Origin: Streptomyces syringium | GTDB lineage: Bacteria; Actinomycetota; Actinomycetes; Streptomycetales; Streptomycetaceae | Length of the DNA stretch: 64,000 bases | NCBI RefSeq assembly: GCF_017876625.1 | Contig: NZ_JAGIOH010000001.1 | Location: 1,054,001-1,118,000, forward strand | Direction: 5' to 3' | Shown: one piece after another, positions 63,338 to 64,000 of the stretch | How positions within the stretch are numbered: position 1 is the first letter of the stretch | How the letters are laid out: every line of letters starts with the position of its first letter | The notes under the pieces: generated by a model | What the model was told of the DNA's origin: nothing | The model's input: the letters and a program-made list of their open reading frames with translations, nothing else | Databases searched by the model: none | Program-made: the position numbers and the translations under genes

Positions 63338-64000
63338 ATGAGTAGGTCCTTGCCCACCATCGAGCCGGTCAGCCCCGCCATCGGGGCCCGAGTGCTCGAC
63401 ATCGACCTGTCGCAGGAACTCACCGACGAGGTGTGGACGGCCGTCCACGACGCCTTCCACCAGTACAGCGTGCTGGTCTTCCCCGACCAGGACCTGGGCG
63501 TCGAGCAGCAGAAGCGGTTCGCCGCACGGTTCGGCCCGCTCCTGAAGCACGAGCACCTGCTGCCCATGACCGTGGAGGGGCACCCGGAGTGCATGGTGCT
63601 CCACAACAACGAGCAGAAGCCGCCGGGCCTGAACTCCTGGCACACCGACAACAGCGGCTGGGCCGAGCCCCCGCTCGGCACCGTGCTGCACGCCAGGACC
63701 ACGCCCAAGGTCGGCGGCGACACGCTGTACTCCAACATGTACCTCGCCTTCGAGACGCTCTCCGAGCCCATGCGGGAGATGCTGCTCAAGCTCACGGCGG
63801 TGCACGACGTGCGCAAGGCGTTCGGCGCGGACTACGGCAACCTCCAGCGGTCGCTGAAGAAGAAGGGCATCGACCCGGACGAGCAGTTCGCCGACCAGGA
63901 GCCGGTGGAGCACCCCCTGGTGCGCACGCACCCGGTGACCGGCAGGAAGGCGCTGTACATCTCGTCGCCGTACGTGACCCGCATCAACGGGCTCAGCGAC
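63338..64000 (+). CDS. TauD/TfdA-type Fe(II)/2-oxoglutarate dioxygenase (3' end outside window)
   Basis: The first 221 residues of a non-heme iron dioxygenase; the frame runs off the window. The start IEPVSPAIGARVLDIDLSQ and VHDAFHQYSVLVFPDQDL are typical of TauD. His102 and Asp104 in SWHTDNSG are the first two iron ligands; the second His and the Arg lie beyond 64000. GAGGAGAAG precedes ATG 63338, 15 bases after the previous stop, so it belongs to the operon. Such enzymes hydroxylate or desaturate amino acids or related molecules. Substrate unknown. Confidence 0.9.
   Translation, partial: MSRSLPTIEPVSPAIGARVLDIDLSQELTDEVWTAVHDAFHQYSVLVFPDQDLGVEQQKRFAARFGPLLKHEHLLPMTVEGHPECMVLHNNEQKPPGLNSWHTDNSGWAEPPLGTVLHARTTPKVGGDTLYSNMYLAFETLSEPMREMLLKLTAVHDVRKAFGADYGNLQRSLKKKGIDPDEQFADQEPVEHPLVRTHPVTGRKALYISSPYVTRINGLSD

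Noticed and set aside
1..64000. tRNA, rRNA, CRISPR arrays, integrase with attachment site, or known riboswitch
   Set aside because: I looked for tRNA T-loop-like sequence, repeat-spacer patterns and integrase motifs and saw none; faint candidates could still be missed by eye.

Overview
The window is high-GC actinobacterial DNA, almost certainly a Streptomyces chromosome arm or arm-proximal region. Codons end in G or C, Shine-Dalgarno sites are purine rich, GTG and TTG starts are frequent, and many genes encode secreted proteins (several with twin-arginine-type leaders). Specialised-metabolite genes, a Streptomyces-type pro-transglutaminase and rare TTA (bldA-dependent) codons add to the case. 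I see no tRNA, rRNA or CRISPR array.

Layout. 1-5.5 kb: an asparagine/aspartate/malate catabolic block (end of an L-asparaginase, aspartate ammonia-lyase, malic enzyme) and small accessory genes. 5.5-11.4 kb: a compact biosynthetic locus with one adenylation-thiolation-reductase (A-T-R) protein and three methyltransferases. 11.5-12 kb: two small membrane proteins. 12.1-16.8 kb: a complete lasso-peptide locus (exporter, transglutaminase-like protease, PqqD-like leader-binding protein, cyclase and a 36-residue precursor). The predicted 15-residue core closely resembles citrulassin. 17.1-24.9 kb: PAP2 membrane phosphatase, PL6-type lyase, M14 carboxypeptidase, SGNH hydrolase and a tripeptidyl-aminopeptidase-like hydrolase. 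24.9-27.7 kb: a two-component system and small secreted proteins. 28-35.7 kb: a GNAT, an ABC-F ribosome-protection-type ATPase with an apparent leader peptide, a sphingomyelinase D-like toxin enzyme, an ANTAR-GAF-PAS-PP2C phosphatase and an alpha/beta hydrolase.

35.7-40.9 kb holds three adjacent secreted enzymes (GH43-like, lysozyme-like, M23 peptidase). Each ends in a seven-bladed PLL-type lectin propeller; two of the propellers are about 89 percent identical. 42.6-45.5 kb is a class A beta-lactamase with a divergent LysR regulator and a BlaB-like serine protein. 45.5-50.3 kb has an alpha/beta hydrolase, small secreted proteins, a microbial transglutaminase zymogen and an unknown protein. 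50.4-52.3 kb is a CdtB-like nuclease fused to ricin-type lectin repeats, interrupted by one in-frame amber codon at the residue before the presumed catalytic Glu. 52.3-54.6 kb has a transposase remnant and htpG. 55-61.1 kb has a metabolite symporter, a GAF/PucR regulator, a 3-hydroxybutyrate dehydrogenase and an erythromycin-esterase-like protein. The right edge enters an operon (GNAT, PLP enzyme, TauD-type dioxygenase) whose first gene has three TTA codons near its start; it continues beyond the window.

The strongest leads are the GNAT-PLP-TauD operon, the A-T-R plus methyltransferase locus, the lectin-tagged wall-enzyme trio, the citrulassin-type lasso locus, and the amber-interrupted nuclease-lectin. 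All functional calls rest on reading motifs by eye; no database search was run.
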